From the NCBI GenBank assembly GCA_905202485.1, contig CAJKRY010000005.1, positions 53,928 to 117,927 on the forward strand: a stretch of 64,000 bases of DNA, in the 5' to 3' direction. Numbering within the stretch: the first letter of the stretch is position 1; each line of letters opens with the position of its first letter. The position numbers were made by a program, and so were the translations under genes. The notes beneath the pieces are model-generated. The model ran no database searches. It was not told the DNA's origin and saw nothing but the letters and a program-made list of their open reading frames with translations. This stretch comes from an uncultured Methanomassiliicoccus sp. GTDB lineage: Archaea > Thermoplasmatota > Thermoplasmata > Methanomassiliicoccales > Methanomassiliicoccaceae. Shown here piece by piece: positions 53,852-62,552 of the stretch.

Positions 53852-54772
53852 ATGGAAACTGCAGAGATGAGAAAACTCATTAAGGATAAAAAATTTCTAT
53901 TTTTTGGCGGTAAAGGCGGTGTCGGAAAGACAACTATGGCATCAACGACAGCATTATGGCTGTCAGATCATGGATATAAAACCTTGATTGTAGCTACAGA
54001 TCCGACAGTATCGCTTTCTGCCATATATGAGCAAGACATAAGTGAGACGGAAGTTGTGAAAATAGGAAAAGAAAAGAATCTCTGTGGTCTTAATATAAAT
54101 CCACGCAAGGCAGTAGGTGTATTTCAAACAAGGATGAATGAAATGATGGAAGGCTTTTCATCTATGTTTGGATCTGAATTGTTGTCGACACCATGTACTG
54201 AAGAGATCGCTGCTTTCGATCAATTTGTAAGTTATATGGGGGATACAGAACACGATAAAGTTGTTTTTGATACAGCCCCCACAGGTCATACGTTAAGGGA
54301 ACTTAGTATGCCATTTGACTGGTCTGGGTATATAGCAAATCAAATACAAAACCGCAGAGAATTATCTGAAACTCTTGGATTCATATATGATGAGTCAATG
54401 TTAGATGATTTAAAGAAAGAAAAGGAAAGATATGATTCGGCTGTAAGAGCCTTATCAGACACAACTACATCATCATTTAACTTGGTACTTTTGCCTGAAA
54501 AACTTCCTATTGAAGAGACTGAAAGAGCAGTGGAAGATTTGGGTGGTTTTGGAATAAAAGTACGTTCAATAATCATAAATGAAGTCATACCAAAGGATGT
54601 TCTGCAGGGAAATTGGTTTTTAGAGAAACGTCGTGCCACTCAGGACAAGTACCTATGTGAGATTGACAGTAAATTTAACGATATGATATGTGCCGAAGTT
54701 CCATTGTTTGATAGTGATATATATGGCCTTGACAACTTAAGAAAAGTGGGTGAAACATTGTATGGGAAATGA
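53852..54772 (+). CDS. ArsA/Get3-like anion-transporting ATPase
   Basis: 306 residues. FGGKGGVGKTT (18-28) is the deviant P-loop with signature lysine of the ArsA/Get3/MinD class; switch I is ATDPTVSLS instead of the usual STDPAHSLS, and switch II DTAPTGHTLRELSMP is intact. The zinc CxxC of Get3 is absent (NWFLEKRRATQDKYL at the matching place). A single ATPase half, so it should dimerise. The start is ATG 53852 with AGGAGG at 53839-53844; the frame extends to TTG 53798 without family similarity. First of a three-gene cluster with an ArsD-like CC protein and an HprK-like P-loop protein; arsenite handling is possible but unproven. Confidence 0.85.
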   Translation: METAEMRKLIKDKKFLFFGGKGGVGKTTMASTTALWLSDHGYKTLIVATDPTVSLSAIYEQDISETEVVKIGKEKNLCGLNINPRKAVGVFQTRMNEMMEGFSSMFGSELLSTPCTEEIAAFDQFVSYMGDTEHDKVVFDTAPTGHTLRELSMPFDWSGYIANQIQNRRELSETLGFIYDESMLDDLKKEKERYDSAVRALSDTTTSSFNLVLLPEKLPIEETERAVEDLGGFGIKVRSIIINEVIPKDVLQGNWFLEKRRATQDKYLCEIDSKFNDMICAEVPLFDSDIYGLDNLRKVGETLYGK

Positions 54773-54776
54773 TCCT

Positions 54777-55106
54777 ATGATGCGGATAACTGTGCTATCT
54801 ATGGCATGCTGCAACCCATCGCTTGCTAAATTCGATGAGAAGTATCTCACGCTTATCAGTGAAGTTTTAAAACAAACTGGAATTGAAGCTTCGGTTGATC
54901 TGGTACATGCTACAGAAGCTCGGATGATTCCAAGGTATAATTTTACAGGGGCAATTCTGCCCCTGTTTAATAAGTATGGACAGGCTGTTACTCCCGCTTT
55001 GTTTATAAATGAGTCTCTTACATTGTATGGGGGAGTTCCCACTCCTGAAAAACTCATTGAAACGTTTAAAAAAGCAGAGATTGCAATAAGCCAAGGGAGA
55101 CTTTGA
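54777..55106 (+). CDS. ArsD-like thioredoxin-fold CC protein
   Basis: 109 residues. ITVLSMACCNPSLAKFDEKYLTL at the start and GQAVTPALFINESLTLYGGVPTPEKLIETF near the end mimic ArsD metallochaperones (which begin with a CC metal site and have a late P-x-h-h-l-n-x-x-G pattern). The vicinal cysteines C11-C12 are present; the extra Cys pairs of ArsD are not. Its start overlaps or abuts the ArsA-like stop (in-frame starts GTG 54750, ATG 54762, 54777, 54780), and the next gene's ATG follows its TGA with no gap. A role as thiol or metal donor to the adjacent ATPase is inferred. Confidence 0.6.
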   Translation: MMRITVLSMACCNPSLAKFDEKYLTLISEVLKQTGIEASVDLVHATEARMIPRYNFTGAILPLFNKYGQAVTPALFINESLTLYGGVPTPEKLIETFKKAEIAISQGRL

Positions 55107-56045
55107 ATGGTTTACAACGTTACATTAATCACTCAAGAGTATATGGAAGAATTGCGAGAAAATCTAAAATCTCAAAATTTTATCTCAGCAAAGGCAGACA
55201 TCCATGGAGTATGTGTTAAATTATACTCCACAGACCGTACCATGGTTGACATGTGGGAGCGTAATTTTCATTCAATGTCTGATTCAATCAGACCGCATGC
55301 TAGTATAATTTTATGCAGTGATGAAAATTGTGAAACTGAAGTTTTATACGAAACTACAAGCCATACTGCATTTTTACTGAATTTTGATTATTATGGATGG
55401 GTCAAAAGCATTGGATTAGCAGTAGCGTCAGATATTTTAGAGGATACTTATAACGGACTTTCACACGTTCATGGTGCAGTTATAGATACTCCATTTGGTG
55501 GCGTAACTTTGATTGCCCCTTCAAAAACAGGTAAAACCACTCACTCTTGGGGTCTTTTAAGACTCAAAGGATCAAGACTAGTTACAGACGACTGGTATTT
55601 TGTAAAAGCAGACGGCGGATATCCCATTGCATATGGATCTGAAAAAAACTGCTACATTGATGCAGATATTGGAAAAGTATGGCATGAATTTCAGCCTTTG
55701 GTAGACTCTTCAATTTTCGATTCAAAAGGCAGGGCTATTGCAGATATACGCTGGATTGCAGGCGATGAATCAGTAATCTCAATGACAACAATAAAACACA
55801 TTATTCTTTTAAAAAGGGATTTTGATGACGATAAGGTCTCGGTTAAAATGACTCCTGAGGATGCATTTGAATATCTCAAGTCAAACAATCTCTGCAATCC
55901 TCATCAATTGATCCGTAGCGAAAGAAAACTAAATTTAAGGTATGATTTCTTTAAGAGGTATCTAGAAAATTCCAAGATACATATGATTAATACGACTGGA
56001 GATCCAGAAAGTACGCAGGAAATTATCAGAAAGGTTATACAGTGA
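55107..56045 (+). CDS. HprK/PEPCK-like P-loop protein of unknown function
   Basis: 312 residues. The middle has HVHGAVIDTPFGGVTLIAPS then KTGKTTHSWGLL (P-loop APSKTGKT, about 137-144) and GSRLVTDDWYFV (161-162 DD), the order seen in the kinase domain of HPr kinase and in PEP carboxykinase (Gx4GKT then a DD pair). The N-terminal 115 residues are a separate alpha/beta domain, the C-terminal 100 residues are mostly helical. There is no HPr or PTS in archaea of this group, so the substrate is something else. It follows the ArsD-like gene without a gap and ends in an 11-base overlap with the convergent nuclease gene. Confidence 0.65.
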   Translation: MVYNVTLITQEYMEELRENLKSQNFISAKADIHGVCVKLYSTDRTMVDMWERNFHSMSDSIRPHASIILCSDENCETEVLYETTSHTAFLLNFDYYGWVKSIGLAVASDILEDTYNGLSHVHGAVIDTPFGGVTLIAPSKTGKTTHSWGLLRLKGSRLVTDDWYFVKADGGYPIAYGSEKNCYIDADIGKVWHEFQPLVDSSIFDSKGRAIADIRWIAGDESVISMTTIKHIILLKRDFDDDKVSVKMTPEDAFEYLKSNNLCNPHQLIRSERKLNLRYDFFKRYLENSKIHMINTTGDPESTQEIIRKVIQ

Positions 56046-56865
56046 TTTTTTCTGTAGTCTTGCTATATCCTTTATGCGCACAAATCGTATAGTATTTACA
56101 AAATATGCAATGATTTGTTATATTTTCTTCTGGAATTTGATCTAATAAACTCATTTCATCATTTTCTATGATTATTCTCTTTTTCATATTCTCCATGTGT
56201 TTATTTTCTGGAGTCACATTGTACTTTTGACAATCTGATAGATATACCAACTCAACCGACACGTCTTTTTCAGATAAATTAAATTTATTTATTGCATACA
56301 TACAGTAAACCATCGACTGATAGAAATCATCATTTTTCTTTGAACCAGTTTTCCAATCAAATATTTTGATTTTTTGCCCATCTCTAATGATATAATCTGG
56401 TTTTACAATTATATTAACATCTCCATAGTTGAAACTGTCATATTTTTCTATGGATATATTTTGATAAGCCGATATCGTTGGCCAGAGAGATTCAAATGCA
56501 CGCAAACACTTTGTAATTTCATTTTTTACTTTGTTTAAGAACTCTTCAGAAATGAATGCCCCATTGGTCTGTTCTATGGTATTTTTCTCAGTACTTATCA
56601 TATCAATTCTAGTAGTTGCTACTTTAATTGCATGAGCTAAATTGAATTTAGCTCCGCATAATGTATTTTGTATATAATTCTCAATCGCTTTATGAACTAT
56701 TTCTCCTTTATACATCTGCACGCTGCTTAGCTTATATAATTCATTTGCGATTTTTCCTACTTCATCTGATTCAAATCTCTTTATATAGCTGAAATAATAC
56801 ATCTTTCTGCAAATGTTCCATGTCTGGCTCTTGCTGAATGACCATGAATTTGAATCTTTGGACAC
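56035..56865 (-). CDS. Cas4/RecB-like PD-(D/E)XK nuclease with Fe-S cysteines
   Basis: 276 residues. WSFSKSQTWNICRKMYYFSYI at the start (the S-x-S...C motif), GEIVHKAIENYI, VKPDYIIRDGQKIKIFDWKTG with the Asp and DWK (E/D-x-K) catalytic residues, QSMVYCMYA (motif with Gln), and C-terminal HCIFCKYYTIC. One N-terminal and three C-terminal cysteines match the 4Fe-4S cluster of Cas4/AddB-type nucleases. Such enzymes trim DNA ends in repair or spacer acquisition; there is no CRISPR in the window. GTG 56865 is the start. The gene is convergent with the HprK-like gene. Confidence 0.85.
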   Translation of the reverse strand: MSKDSNSWSFSKSQTWNICRKMYYFSYIKRFESDEVGKIANELYKLSSVQMYKGEIVHKAIENYIQNTLCGAKFNLAHAIKVATTRIDMISTEKNTIEQTNGAFISEEFLNKVKNEITKCLRAFESLWPTISAYQNISIEKYDSFNYGDVNIIVKPDYIIRDGQKIKIFDWKTGSKKNDDFYQSMVYCMYAINKFNLSEKDVSVELVYLSDCQKYNVTPENKHMENMKKRIIIENDEMSLLDQIPEENITNHCIFCKYYTICAHKGYSKTTEKITV

Positions 56866-56946
56866 ATATGGGGTATAGTTATATAATAATATTAGAGTAT
56901 CGATTATGATCTGTATTAGTTAAACTTATCAAAACCCGCATTAATT

Positions 56947-57447
56947 TTAATTTCTCAGATAGATATTCTGCAGAATATCAAATATTGTATTTTCATTTTT
57001 CTTTCCAATTCTTGCTCCTTTCCTTCGAATCAGATGCCAATTTGGATCAACAATTTCATTTCTGGGGACAAAATTAGTTACAGATATGAGTTTGCAGCTA
57101 CTATTACATTGTTGCAGTATTATTTCTATCATATCCTTTGGAACAAGTAATATTAAAACATCAGATGATTTTGATTCTTCCCATATTCTTTTAGCGTAAC
57201 AGAATTTCTTTTCTAATTTTACATAGTCTTCCGTGGAATCTGTGATTTTTTTATATTTGTATATGCAGCGTGGAGAGGTAACCAGACCATACTCTCCAGT
57301 TATAATTGAAACTTTAACTTCATATATCAAAGAAGCTCTGTTACAAAAATTCCTGACTTCTGTATATCTTCCGCCAAATATCTCAGAAATGTCTCCTTGA
57401 TCCTTTAGGAACACAGTGGAATCGTTACTTACTACATGAAGTTTCAT
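56947..57447 (-). CDS. Unknown protein, faint DUF6884 resemblance
   Basis: 166 residues, no family recognised with confidence. The segment ISEIFGGRYTEVRNFCNRAS followed by VSIITGEYGLVTSPRCIYKY recalls DUF6884-type proteins, where an IxSxxYGLL motif follows a helical stretch, but the match is weak. It is basic, with charged helices and a C-terminal RRKGARIGKKN segment that could contact nucleic acid. Its ATG overlaps the thpR stop by 4 bases, so it is coupled to an RNA-processing gene. Confidence 0.6.
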   Translation of the reverse strand: MKLHVVSNDSTVFLKDQGDISEIFGGRYTEVRNFCNRASLIYEVKVSIITGEYGLVTSPRCIYKYKKITDSTEDYVKLEKKFCYAKRIWEESKSSDVLILLVPKDMIEIILQQCNSSCKLISVTNFVPRNEIVDPNWHLIRRKGARIGKKNENTIFDILQNIYLRN

Positions 57448-57986
57448 AATAATCTCATCTGTAAGCTGGATCTTTTTTCGATTTTATATATTGGACCGTC
57501 AGGTGTCAGAACACTGCTCATCAAAAAGATTGAATCTATCTGTTGTTTTTCAAAAACATAATTCCTATCATCACAATACTTTGCAATCTCTCTAATGTTA
57601 TATTTTGGTCTTCCTATGGTGACATGATTCTTAAATGGTTTAGTTTCTTTAGGTATGCCAATTTTGAATAATTGTTCATCTAAAATTTTTGAGATTATCG
57701 GCACTTCTTTATTATCTGAACCAATCCATATTATTCCAGATCCATCTTTTCTGAGAAATGTTCTTATATCCGTAAGTGAAAAATCAAATGAATAAAAATC
57801 ATTACACACTTCATCAACAACTGTTTTAATCTTATCAATCAATGGTTCATCGACATCCCCTAAAAATTTTAAAGTTATATGAAGTTGATCTGGATTTACA
57901 GTTCTGATTTTTAAATTATTTAAATCATTAAGAAGCCTGAAGATTGAATCAGTGCATAAGAGATTAATCGAGATGAAAGCACGCAT
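57444..57986 (-). CDS. thpR: RNA 2',3'-cyclic phosphodiesterase (2H family)
   Basis: 180 residues, the size of ThpR/LigT. Two HxTx motifs, HITLKFLGD (about 36-44) and HVTIGR (about 127-132), form the active site that opens 2',3'-cyclic phosphates on RNA ends. FISINL start and GRP following the second motif fit the family. It heads a two- or three-gene minus-strand group with the unknown gene and possibly the nuclease. Confidence 0.92.
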   Translation of the reverse strand: MRAFISINLLCTDSIFRLLNDLNNLKIRTVNPDQLHITLKFLGDVDEPLIDKIKTVVDEVCNDFYSFDFSLTDIRTFLRKDGSGIIWIGSDNKEVPIISKILDEQLFKIGIPKETKPFKNHVTIGRPKYNIREIAKYCDDRNYVFEKQQIDSIFLMSSVLTPDGPIYKIEKRSSLQMRLL

Positions 57987-58033
57987 ATATCTTAAATGTA
58001 AAAGCTATATTCATGTCTTTGTAAGAAAATAAA

Positions 58034-58051
58034 CCGGGATATTGCTCCCGG
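58034..58051 (-). terminator. Terminator of the ferredoxin gene
   Basis: CCGGGA and TCCCGG (58034-58039 and 58046-58051) form a 6-bp GC stem 16 bases after the ferredoxin stop; on the minus strand TTTATTTTC follows. Confidence 0.75.
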
Positions 58052-58067
58052 CAAAAATTATGCTTGT

Positions 58068-58235
58068 TTACTCGGTTATAGCACTGTTTGGACACTCGTC
58101 AACACATGTTCCGCAGTCTACGCAGGCATCTGCATCTACCACGATGGTATCAGTCACCTTAATAGCTGACTGAGGGCATGCATCTTCACAAGCTCCGCAC
58201 AATACACAATCGTCAGTGTTTATTTTCACTACCAT
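58068..58235 (-). CDS. Small 2[4Fe-4S] ferredoxin
   Basis: 55 residues, complete (ATG 58235, TAA 58068-58070). Two classical cluster motifs: CVLCGACEDACP (10-21) and CVDCGTCVDECP (38-49), each C-x2-C-x2-C-x3-C-P. A soluble low-potential electron carrier, as used by methanogen hydrogenases, Hdr and Fpo complexes. Monocistronic with its own terminator, which suggests strong separate expression. Confidence 0.95.
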   Translation of the reverse strand: MVVKINTDDCVLCGACEDACPQSAIKVTDTIVVDADACVDCGTCVDECPNSAITE

Positions 58236-58346
58236 GTGAATACCTCTAATGGTGTGCTAAATGGATGATTCTATAAAAAGACTGCGCATGATCTTATGGG
58301 TTGGATGCCGAGTCACCATAAAATAATCGTTTGCAGTTGACATCAT

Positions 58347-59423
58347 ATGAACTGTGTCTCCGGCATGATTTACACAGAGAATGGTTTCCTTGAAGGTCAT
58401 GTCTGCTTTGAAGATGGGGTAGTGACCGAAGTTTGCAGCGGGTTAGCTGAAAACGCTGATGCTGAAGGTTTAATTCTCCCTGCATTTACAAATGCCCACA
58501 CCCACATTGCTGACTACATAGTTCCAGTAAATTTGAACCTTTCCTTAGAAGAACTAGTGGCACCGCCGAACGGGTTCAAATATAAAATGTTGAACGAAGC
58601 GCCGGAGAATAGGGTAAGACATGGAATTGAAAAAGTTTCTGAATATATGTTCAAGCGCGGCATAACTTCTTTCATTGATTTTAGAGAAGGTAGCGTATGT
58701 GGAGCCAAATTACTCTCTTCTTTAGCCTGGTCAAAGCCGATTACACTGGGAAAGCCAATGACATTTGATGCAGAGGAACTATCATCTCTATTAGATGTGT
58801 CTGATGGGGTAGGACCATCATCAATATCTGATTGGAACTACGATGATCTTATGGAGCTGTCAAAGCTTACTAGATCTAAAGGTAAGCTATTTGGCATACA
58901 TTGTTCAGAACGTATAAGGGAAGATATCTCTGCAGTATTGGATCTAAAACCATCTTTTCTAGTTCATATGACAAAAGCTACCAGTGAAGATTTGAAAGCC
59001 TGTGCGGATGAGAATATTCCAATCGTAGCCTGTCCGCGTTCGAATATGTTTTTTGGCTCTGAACCGCCTTTGAAAGAAATGCTGGATCAGGGTGTAACTA
59101 TTGCGTTAGGGACAGATAATGCAATGATATCTATGCCAGATATATTGTGTGAGGCTGAATTTGCCGGCAGGCTTTTAAGACGACAGGGGGTTTCCAATCT
59201 GGATGAAGTAATCAATATGATCACTAGCAATGGGCGAAAAATTATAAATCATAAGCAGAAGATATGGATAAAACCGAGAGATTCGTGCAATTTCGTAGTA
59301 ATTGAAGATAAAGGTGGAGATCCCATTACTGATCTGGTACTAAGAAATGCTGGTACCCTACCATTACTGGTCTGCCTAGAGAATAAAATTTGGAGAAGTG
59401 GACGAAATGAGTCAATTCACTAA
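58347..59423 (+). CDS. Amidohydrolase-superfamily protein (cytosine deaminase/chlorohydrolase type)
   Basis: 358 residues, shorter than most COG0402 members (about 400-450). NAHTHIADYI holds the HxH metal pair (about 50-54), GIHCSE and FLVHM give later histidines, and ALGTDNAMIS the terminal aspartate, so the metal site is complete. The composite N- and C-terminal beta part (MNCVSGMIYTENGFLEG, CNFVVIEDKGGDPITDLVL) is as in deaminases of the group. Substrate is unknown (a nucleobase or SAH-like deaminase is possible). The stop overlaps the UspA gene. Confidence 0.8.
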   Translation: MNCVSGMIYTENGFLEGHVCFEDGVVTEVCSGLAENADAEGLILPAFTNAHTHIADYIVPVNLNLSLEELVAPPNGFKYKMLNEAPENRVRHGIEKVSEYMFKRGITSFIDFREGSVCGAKLLSSLAWSKPITLGKPMTFDAEELSSLLDVSDGVGPSSISDWNYDDLMELSKLTRSKGKLFGIHCSERIREDISAVLDLKPSFLVHMTKATSEDLKACADENIPIVACPRSNMFFGSEPPLKEMLDQGVTIALGTDNAMISMPDILCEAEFAGRLLRRQGVSNLDEVINMITSNGRKIINHKQKIWIKPRDSCNFVVIEDKGGDPITDLVLRNAGTLPLLVCLENKIWRSGRNESIH

Positions 59424-59868
59424 GATACTTATACCTACAGACGGAAGCGAGAATACGCTGCCAGCAATCACAACCGGTTTGACACTGGCTAAACAGATGA
59501 ATGCAGAAGTGACAGCGCTGTATGTTGTAGATCAAACAGCATTCGTTAACTTCTCAATGGACTCTACTATTGTAAGCATATTTTCTCTTCTTGAAAAAGA
59601 GGGAAAGGCTGCTGTCAAATTTATAGAAACCGAAGGAGAAAAACTTGGAGTTAAAGTCACCTCAAAAATACTCGAGGGTTCTCCATCTAAAAAGATCATC
59701 GAAGAGGCAAAAGAAGACGATCTGATCGTTATGGGAACATTAGGTCGTAGCGGTATCTCTAAATTGCTTCTAGGTAGTGTTGCAGAGCGTGTAGTCAGGT
59801 ACTCCCCCTGCCCAGTACTCATCGTCCGTTCGCCTCAAGAGAAGGAGGATCTTAATGACAAAAATTAA
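59407..59868 (+). CDS. Universal stress protein A family
   Basis: 153 residues. ILIPTDGSENTLPAITTGLTLAK start, an ADEDDLIVMGT-type segment (AKEDDLIVMGTLGRSGISKLLLGSVAERVVRYSPCPVLIVR) with the ATP-binding G-x2-G-x9-G(S/T) motif. A nucleotide-binding Usp that dimerises in the cytoplasm. ATG 59407 overlaps the preceding gene; its end overlaps the CBS gene by 14 bases, so the three genes form one operon and the Usp and CBS proteins may act together in energy sensing. Confidence 0.92.
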   Translation: MSQFTKILIPTDGSENTLPAITTGLTLAKQMNAEVTALYVVDQTAFVNFSMDSTIVSIFSLLEKEGKAAVKFIETEGEKLGVKVTSKILEGSPSKKIIEEAKEDDLIVMGTLGRSGISKLLLGSVAERVVRYSPCPVLIVRSPQEKEDLNDKN

Positions 59869-60700
59869 AGATGTAATGACCCACAATCCGATAGTCTCTC
59901 AGGTACCAGGCTCACGTACTGACGTCATAAAACTGATGGTCACTCACAATCTTACTGGCATCCCGGTTGTAAAAAGAGACGGTGGAGAACTTGTGGGTAT
60001 GATCACTCGCGATGATATTTTTACAAAACCGGATGAAGACCAGCTCGCAATAATCATGAAAAAGAATCCAGAGACCCTATCTCCTGAGGATTCGGTGGAG
60101 TATGCGGCTAAAAAAATCTTGGATACACACACCACGCATTTTCCAGTAGTTGAAGATAAGCATCTCATTGGTATTCTCACGCCTACTGATCTACTTCATG
60201 AGGTAGAAAAAAGAGGTGGAAATATCTCTGTTGAAGATGTAGCTATCTCTCCATGTGTTCCAATCTTTCAAGACTCTCCTCTTAGGGTAGCTTTAGCCAC
60301 ATTCCGTGCTAGTAATGTAAACGCCCTTCCGGCATTAGATGAAAATGGCAGACTTTCTGGCATACTAACAGATAGAGATATATTCAATAAGAGCTTAATA
60401 AATGGATCCAGTGCCATCACAGCCATGGGTATCGCTGGTGATGAGGATGAATGGAGTTGGGAAGGCCTCAAGGGTGTTATGAAAATGTGGTTTGAAATCT
60501 CCAAAGTGGAGCTGCCATCTATTCCTGTGAGGGACATTATGATCTCACACCCGACGACGGTATTTAGTAAGACATCCGTTGTAGAATCTGCCAGAATCAT
60601 GAGGCGCAATGACTTCGGACAGCTACCAGTGGTAGACTCAAAAGATGTCCTTATTGGTATGTTGTATGATACAGACATAATCTCTGTATTGGTACGATAA
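59855..60700 (+). CDS. Four-CBS-domain protein
   Basis: 281 residues made of four CBS motifs in two Bateman pairs, with joints such as VKDVMTHNPIV, LIGILTPTDLLHEV, LSGILTDRDIF and VRDIMISHPTTVF...LIGMLYDTDII, and a Trp-rich linker DEWSWEGLKGVMKMWF between the third and fourth. CBS pairs bind AMP, ATP, SAM or similar, so this should be an energy sensor. Overlaps the UspA gene. Confidence 0.92.
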   Translation: MTKIKDVMTHNPIVSQVPGSRTDVIKLMVTHNLTGIPVVKRDGGELVGMITRDDIFTKPDEDQLAIIMKKNPETLSPEDSVEYAAKKILDTHTTHFPVVEDKHLIGILTPTDLLHEVEKRGGNISVEDVAISPCVPIFQDSPLRVALATFRASNVNALPALDENGRLSGILTDRDIFNKSLINGSSAITAMGIAGDEDEWSWEGLKGVMKMWFEISKVELPSIPVRDIMISHPTTVFSKTSVVESARIMRRNDFGQLPVVDSKDVLIGMLYDTDIISVLVR

Positions 60701-60736
60701 TATCGGAATGTTTTAGTATCTGCTCTAGAATGATCG

Positions 60737-60763
60737 GGCTGGCACACGATTATAGTCGTGCCA
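60737..60763 (+). promoter_or_regulatory. Hairpin in the glyS leader
   Basis: GGCACACGA and TCGTGCC around a TTATAG loop form a stem with a 2-base bulge, 25 bases before the glyS start codon chosen at 60787. It lies inside the in-frame extension from ATG 60730, which supports the view that this part is leader and not coding. Confidence 0.45.
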
Positions 60764-60786
60764 CCCGATATATGGAGTCAGATTGT

Positions 60787-62496
60787 ATGGATTCTTCAGA
60801 TATTCTTTCCCTATGCAAGAGAAGAGGATTTCTCTTTCCATCGTATGAGATTTATGGTGGAGTTGCCGGAATGTATGATTATGGGCCACTTGGTTCAACT
60901 CTAAAAAACAACATCATGGAAGTCTGGCGTAGACTCTATACACTTGGAGAAGGATTTATAGAAATTGACTCTGAAACTGTAGGTCCAGAAATTGTATTCA
61001 AAGCATCTGGGCATGTAGATGAATTTGCAGATAAGATGGTAAAATGTACAGTGTGTGATGAAGCTTTTCGCGCAGATCATCTGGTAAAAGATCTACATCC
61101 AAATCCAGACACGCTTGATGAAGCGGCTTTGGATAAGTTGATTAAAGAAAATAATGTGGTATGCCCTACATGTAAAGGTGTCCTATCATCAGTAGAAGAG
61201 TTTAATCTAATGTTTAAAACAATAATCGGACCTGGAAGCGGGCGCACTGGATATCTGAGACCTGAAACTGCACAAGGAATTTTTGTTAACTTTCCAAATC
61301 TTTATAGGTACAACAGAGAGAAATTGCCTCTGGGTGTTATACAAACTGGGAGGGGGTACAGAAACGAGATTTCTCCGAGACAGGGTATAATCAGATTACG
61401 TGAATTCAACATGATGGAATGCGAACTTTTCGTAGATCCGGAAGATAAGACATGGCCTAGATTCGGAGATATTAAAGATGAAATCCTTACACTGCATGCT
61501 GCAGATGGAAGAGATCTGATGATCCCAGTTGAAGATGCAGTAAATCAGAAGATAATTTGCAATGAGGTTTTAGCATATTTTGTCTGGCTCACTCAAGCTT
61601 TTCTGACTAGTGTGGGCATAAACCGGCAAAAACTAAGATTCAGACAGCATGAACGTGATGAAATGGCGCACTATGCTTCAGACTGCTGGGATGCTGAAGT
61701 TTTATTATCATATGGATGGACTGAGATTGTAGGTATTGCAGACAGGGGTTGCTGGGATCTTTCTAGGCATGCACAGTTTTCCAGTTCTGATATGACTGCA
61801 TTCAAAAGATTTGACACCCCCAAAGAGATTGACAAAGATGTGGTAAAGCCAAAATATGGTACACTGGGTCCAAAATTTAAAAACCAAGCAAAAGCCATAG
61901 GCGCCGCAATGGAAGAAATTGAACCCAGCTCTATTAAAGACGGCATTATATCTGTAACCGTAGATGGGGAGACATATGCGCTTGGAGCTGAATTTTATGA
62001 CATAGGCCGCATGAAGGTCACGGTGACTGGAGAAAGGGTAACACCGCATGTAATAGAACCTTCACATGGCTTAGACAGGATTATTTACTCAGTTCTGGAG
62101 CATTCCTATTATATGCGGGACAAAGAGGATCAGACAGTCCTCAGATTACCTTCCGCTGTGGCTCCGCTAAAAGTTGGAGTTTTCCCACTTATGCCCAAAG
62201 AGGATTTAGAAAAAGTTGCTAAACAGATAGATCTAGATATTAGATACAGCGGCATTGAATCATTTTATGACTCCACCGGATCAATAGGCAAACGGTATGC
62301 TAGAATGGATGAAGTAGGGACTCCATGGTGCATTACTGTAGATTATCAGACTCTTGAGGACGGGACTGTAACTCTGCGTGAAAGAGACAGCACTGAACAG
62401 ATACGGATAGAATATATGGGTGCTGCTGAAATAATCAATGCTGTTCTCTGCGGAGCTGATTTCAAAAAATTTGAAGTAATTCTTGATAAGGATTAA
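60787..62496 (+). CDS. glyS: Glycyl-tRNA synthetase (archaeal/eukaryotic type)
   Basis: 569 residues. Class II synthetase of the dimeric archaeal kind. FLFPSYEIYGGVAGMYDYGPLG (motif 1 region), an inserted zinc-like motif CTVCDEAFRADH and CPTCKGVL, LRPETAQGIFVNFPNLY and RNEISPRQGIIRLREFNMMECELFV (motif 2), HGLDRIIYSVLEHSY (motif 3), and the C-terminal anticodon-binding domain from LKVGVFPLMPK. ATG 60787 has GGAG 9 bases upstream; ATG 60730 and 60772 are in frame, but the first 14 to 19 codons would cover a leader hairpin. Confidence 0.95.
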   Translation: MDSSDILSLCKRRGFLFPSYEIYGGVAGMYDYGPLGSTLKNNIMEVWRRLYTLGEGFIEIDSETVGPEIVFKASGHVDEFADKMVKCTVCDEAFRADHLVKDLHPNPDTLDEAALDKLIKENNVVCPTCKGVLSSVEEFNLMFKTIIGPGSGRTGYLRPETAQGIFVNFPNLYRYNREKLPLGVIQTGRGYRNEISPRQGIIRLREFNMMECELFVDPEDKTWPRFGDIKDEILTLHAADGRDLMIPVEDAVNQKIICNEVLAYFVWLTQAFLTSVGINRQKLRFRQHERDEMAHYASDCWDAEVLLSYGWTEIVGIADRGCWDLSRHAQFSSSDMTAFKRFDTPKEIDKDVVKPKYGTLGPKFKNQAKAIGAAMEEIEPSSIKDGIISVTVDGETYALGAEFYDIGRMKVTVTGERVTPHVIEPSHGLDRIIYSVLEHSYYMRDKEDQTVLRLPSAVAPLKVGVFPLMPKEDLEKVAKQIDLDIRYSGIESFYDSTGSIGKRYARMDEVGTPWCITVDYQTLEDGTVTLRERDSTEQIRIEYMGAAEIINAVLCGADFKKFEVILDKD

Positions 62497-62510
62497 GCAA
62501 CCATTTAAAT

Positions 62511-62552
62511 AAAAGAATACATCACTTGGATGTATTCTTTTATAGTTTTTTT
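62511..62552 (+). terminator. Strong intrinsic-type terminator after glyS
   Basis: AAAAGAATACATC (62511-62523) pairs perfectly over 13 bp with GATGTATTCTTTT (62529-62541), loop ACTTG, followed within a few bases by seven T (62546-62552). Confidence 0.85.

Noticed and set aside
60730..60786. T-box or similar tRNA-sensing leader for glyS
   Set aside because: T-boxes are bacterial, the leader is too short, and no T-box consensus is visible.
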